Assembly (NCBI GenBank): GCA_019694465.1 | Contig: JAIBBV010000024.1 | Coordinates: 1 to 47,930, forward strand | DNA from: Oligoflexia bacterium | GTDB lineage: Bacteria > Bdellovibrionota_C > UBA2361 > JAFLCA01 | DNA: 47,930 nucleotides | Direction: 5' to 3' | Shown here: piece after piece, positions 45,828-47,930 of the stretch | How positions within the stretch are numbered: position 1 is the first letter of the stretch | Layout of the letters: the number at the start of each line of letters is the position of its first letter | Position numbers and translations under genes: made by a program | The notes under the pieces: model-generated | What the model saw: the letters and a program-made list of their open reading frames with translations, nothing else | Told to the model about the DNA's origin: nothing | Database searches by the model: none

Positions 45828-46703
45828 CTAGGCATCCCAGACTGGAATACCGTGCGGAAGGCGGATAAAGTTTATGGCTTCTTTTAGCTCGGCTGCCGAA
45901 CTAAAGCGATCGCTTGGGCGCCTTGAAAGCGCTTTCATTACTGCATGACTTAATGGCCGCGGCACACAAGATGTTAGGCGATGCGGTGGAAGTGGATCAA
46001 AACGTACGCGCTTTACAAGAGCATCCATAAAGGAAGTACCGCCAAAGGGAAGCTTACCAGTCAAAACTTCGTAAGTAATAACACCCAATGAGTACAAGTC
46101 AGAGCGCACTGTATATTCACCATCAGCTAAATACTCTGGACACAGGTAATTTAGGCTACCCAAAATCCTGTCTCGCAGTTGTGGGCTTATTGGCGCACCA
46201 TTGCTACTCGAGATACCGAAATCACTTACTTTCACCCTATCGTCAGCGCTAATCAGCACATTCTCGGGCTTTAAGTCACGATGCAAAATTCCGGCCTCGT
46301 GCACAGCACTCATACCATCACAAAGCTGAGAAATAAGATGCAGGCTGCGGGGCAAGATGAAGCGCTCACGAGCCTCTAGCTTATTAGCTAAACTACCACC
46401 CTCGATAAATTCCATGCTGAAAGCTACAAAGTCTTCATCGACGAAGAACTCCTCGCCACGCAAGATGTTGGGATGCTCGATCCAACGCGAGAAGTTGAGC
46501 TCGCGCATCAGGCGTGCCGTAGCTTCTTCCGTATTCCCGGCATGTCTTGATAAAATCTTAATCGCCGTAGCTCTACCAGCACTCGCCACATCAGCGCATA
46601 AATATACACCACCCTCATGCGTTGCCCCTAAGCAACGATCGAGCTTGAACCTGCCAAAAAGCAGGGTTCCGGGCAGTAAATTTGCGAAAAACAACTTATG
46701 CAT
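45828..46703 (-). CDS. Serine/threonine protein kinase (Hanks type), soluble
   Basis: 291 aa from the ATG at 46703 (MHKLFFANLL); an ATG at 46712 adds three residues. Kinase motifs: Gly-rich loop CLGATHEGGVYLC, Lys in TAIKIL, Glu in MRELNF, catalytic loop HRDLKPENVL, VSDFGISS, and CPEYLADG in the activation segment. The Gly-rich loop departs from GxGxxG (GATHEGG), so nucleotide binding may be modified. There is no membrane helix or sensor domain, unlike PknB. No substrate or phosphatase gene is adjacent. The gene is downstream of the glycosyltransferase gene on the same strand, with a 206-base gap. Confidence 0.9.
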   Translation of the reverse strand: MHKLFFANLLPGTLLFGRFKLDRCLGATHEGGVYLCADVASAGRATAIKILSRHAGNTEEATARLMRELNFSRWIEHPNILRGEEFFVDEDFVAFSMEFIEGGSLANKLEARERFILPRSLHLISQLCDGMSAVHEAGILHRDLKPENVLISADDRVKVSDFGISSSNGAPISPQLRDRILGSLNYLCPEYLADGEYTVRSDLYSLGVITYEVLTGKLPFGGTSFMDALVKRVRFDPLPPHRLTSCVPRPLSHAVMKALSRRPSDRFSSAAELKEAINFIRLPHGIPVWDA

Positions 46704-46918
46704 ACAACACATGCGATCGGGACAAGAGACCTAACTTACATAATAAAGCAAGAACCCTGCCAACACCTGAGCAGCAGCTTTGGGTGACCTGGAATAAGAA
46801 AGTCGAGGAGACCTGGCTACGAAAACTCGCTAGCTGATGTAAAAACTAAAAGCTTGCGTATTGGCGCTTCTAACTCGCAAGACGAAGCGATGCGCTTTCT
46901 TTTCTTAGGCACTCCTAT

Positions 46919-47930
46919 TCAGCGCACTTGCTTGCGATACACAAAAACACTAACCCCAGAATAGCGCGCAGCAGGCCAAAATTTTTGGCATCGATAATCT
47001 TTCCCGATCACAGGGTCAGCTACAAAAAATTCATCTTGTGACTGTAGAAAAACCCACTCTGCTTCAAGTGCGTTAGGATACTCGCCAGCGTGGTACAGCA
47101 AACTTGTTCGCGGAAGAAATCTTGCATTACCTTCGATCAGCAACTCATTCCGATGGTCTGGATAGCCAGAAATCACCGCCTTCCCTCCGTCCTGTGCCAT
47201 ATCAACGTACTCCAAGATTTGACGGAAAGAAGAGCGTCCATAGTCCCAAAGGCTGCGCGTAGCTTCACCATTTTGCCAAAGCAGAAGCGCCATTACGCAA
47301 ACTGCTCCTGTACGCCCCGCTAGCCCCGCATACCAAAAACGCGCAAGCATACGGGCGAGCAGGAGATAAGCAAACAAAATAGCTGGCAAAAAATATCGCA
47401 CAAAAAGCACGGGTGGCTTAATTGCAAGCACCACAAGCAGCGGGAAAACTATCACCAATAGGAAAAAGAATATTCCCTGACCACCATCAATATTTCGCAG
47501 CGCCCAAGCCTCGCGCGCGAGCAGTACCCATAGAATCAGCGCAGCGAGTAGACCATAGGCGCTAACCGGAACGTTAAACAAAGATAGCTCTGGCATCCCC
47601 AGTACGGCCAGAAGAGTATTTAATCCGATTTCTATATGTGAGAGCTGTGGACCACCACCAAGCTCTGGCGAGCCCTGCACAAATATTACAAACAATCCAA
47701 TAAGAATAATTGGGAGCGCGTGACGAAAAACAATAGCTCGACGTGCAGCAGCGAATCCAGCGCTGCAAAACTCAGCCCAAACATCGGCCAAAATTAAGCA
47801 AGCAAGAAACTGGAGATATGTAGAATGGGCCAGGTAACCCAGAATTGAAGCGCCCCAGTAGACGCCCCAACTTCTATTCAAATATGACGCATAAGCGCAC
47901 AGCACACACAATATCATGCATGAGTAGCCA
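46919..47930 (-). CDS. Polytopic membrane glycosyltransferase, GT39-like, N-terminus outside window
   Basis: The open frame runs off the right edge of the window, so only the C-terminal 337 residues or so are visible; an ATG at 47917 is internal. Several hydrophobic helices (SILGYLAHSTYLQFLACLIL; ALPIILIGLFVIFVQG; FFLLVIVFPLLVVLAI; FLPAILFAYLLLARML) are followed by a soluble C-terminal domain (VISGYPDHRNELLIEG; EAEWVFLQSQ). The RYFLPAILFAYLLLARM arrangement is common in GT39/ArnT-like proteins, which move sugars from polyprenyl phosphate to proteins or lipids outside the inner membrane. The catalytic N-terminal loop is not visible, so the call is moderate. Confidence 0.6.
   Translation of the reverse strand, partial: GYSCMILCVLCAYASYLNRSWGVYWGASILGYLAHSTYLQFLACLILADVWAEFCSAGFAAARRAIVFRHALPIILIGLFVIFVQGSPELGGGPQLSHIEIGLNTLLAVLGMPELSLFNVPVSAYGLLAALILWVLLAREAWALRNIDGGQGIFFFLLVIVFPLLVVLAIKPPVLFVRYFLPAILFAYLLLARMLARFWYAGLAGRTGAVCVMALLLWQNGEATRSLWDYGRSSFRQILEYVDMAQDGGKAVISGYPDHRNELLIEGNARFLPRTSLLYHAGEYPNALEAEWVFLQSQDEFFVADPVIGKDYRCQKFWPAARYSGVSVFVYRKQVR

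Noticed and set aside
1..47930. CRISPR arrays, tRNA or rRNA genes, transposases
   Set aside because: No regularly spaced repeats, cloverleaf patterns, rRNA blocks or transposase motifs were seen by eye; a tRNAscan run could confirm.

Overview
The window is chromosomal DNA of about 50% GC from a diderm (Gram-negative) bacterium, densely packed with genes. Envelope genes (a SurA/PpiD-type chaperone, MltG, an M23 endopeptidase, a periplasmic binding protein) support the diderm assignment. The indirect-route amidotransferase GatCAB, a DUF4911-like small gene, the alaS-phoH-HD-ybeY run, a MoxR/VWA cluster and a Tad pilus locus together suggest an environmental lineage of deltaproteobacterial grade (Myxococcota, Bdellovibrionota, SAR324 or a similar uncultured group). 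That placement is inference. I see no rRNA, tRNA, CRISPR array, prophage or intact insertion sequence.

Layout. 1-868 (-): start of a branched-chain amino-acid-type ABC binding protein, cut by the window edge. 1136-2560 (-): soluble transhydrogenase sthA. 2991-8463 (+): gatC-gatA-gatB, a small DUF4911-like gene and a membrane-anchored PPIase chaperone. 19092-8588 (-): ruvX, mltG, a low-complexity membrane protein, MoxR ATPase, DUF58 protein, two VWA membrane proteins and an FkbM methyltransferase, several joined by ATGA overlaps. 19284-24847: an M23 peptidase, a DTW-domain tRNA enzyme, cinA, an RlmD-like rRNA methyltransferase and a lone receiver protein. 25262-30931 (+): alaS-phoH-HD membrane phosphodiesterase-ybeY. 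42050-31050 (-): a Tad/Flp pilus operon (cpaE, flp, cpaB, cpaF, tadB, tadC, tadG, tadE) that runs directly into two signalling genes. 42386-45682: an unrecognised gene, a DUF2207-like protein, a second Flp-like prepilin and an SGNH hydrolase. 45828-46703 (-): a Ser/Thr kinase. 46919-47930 (-): the C-terminal part of a polytopic, probably GT39-type, glycosyltransferase.

The most unusual part is the end of the Tad operon. A hybrid histidine kinase (HK-REC) is translationally coupled to a protein whose first 250 residues look like the non-catalytic half of a GspE/PilB secretion ATPase, followed by a receiver domain where the motor ATPase domain would be. This suggests phospho-control of the pilus machine by a motor mimic. 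Other points to note are a 71-bp element present twice (70/71 identical), each time between convergent genes; an HD phosphodiesterase without its usual extracellular domain, whose tail is overprinted by ybeY; and a lone Flp-like prepilin outside the operon. No secretin, prepilin peptidase or TadD was seen in the window.
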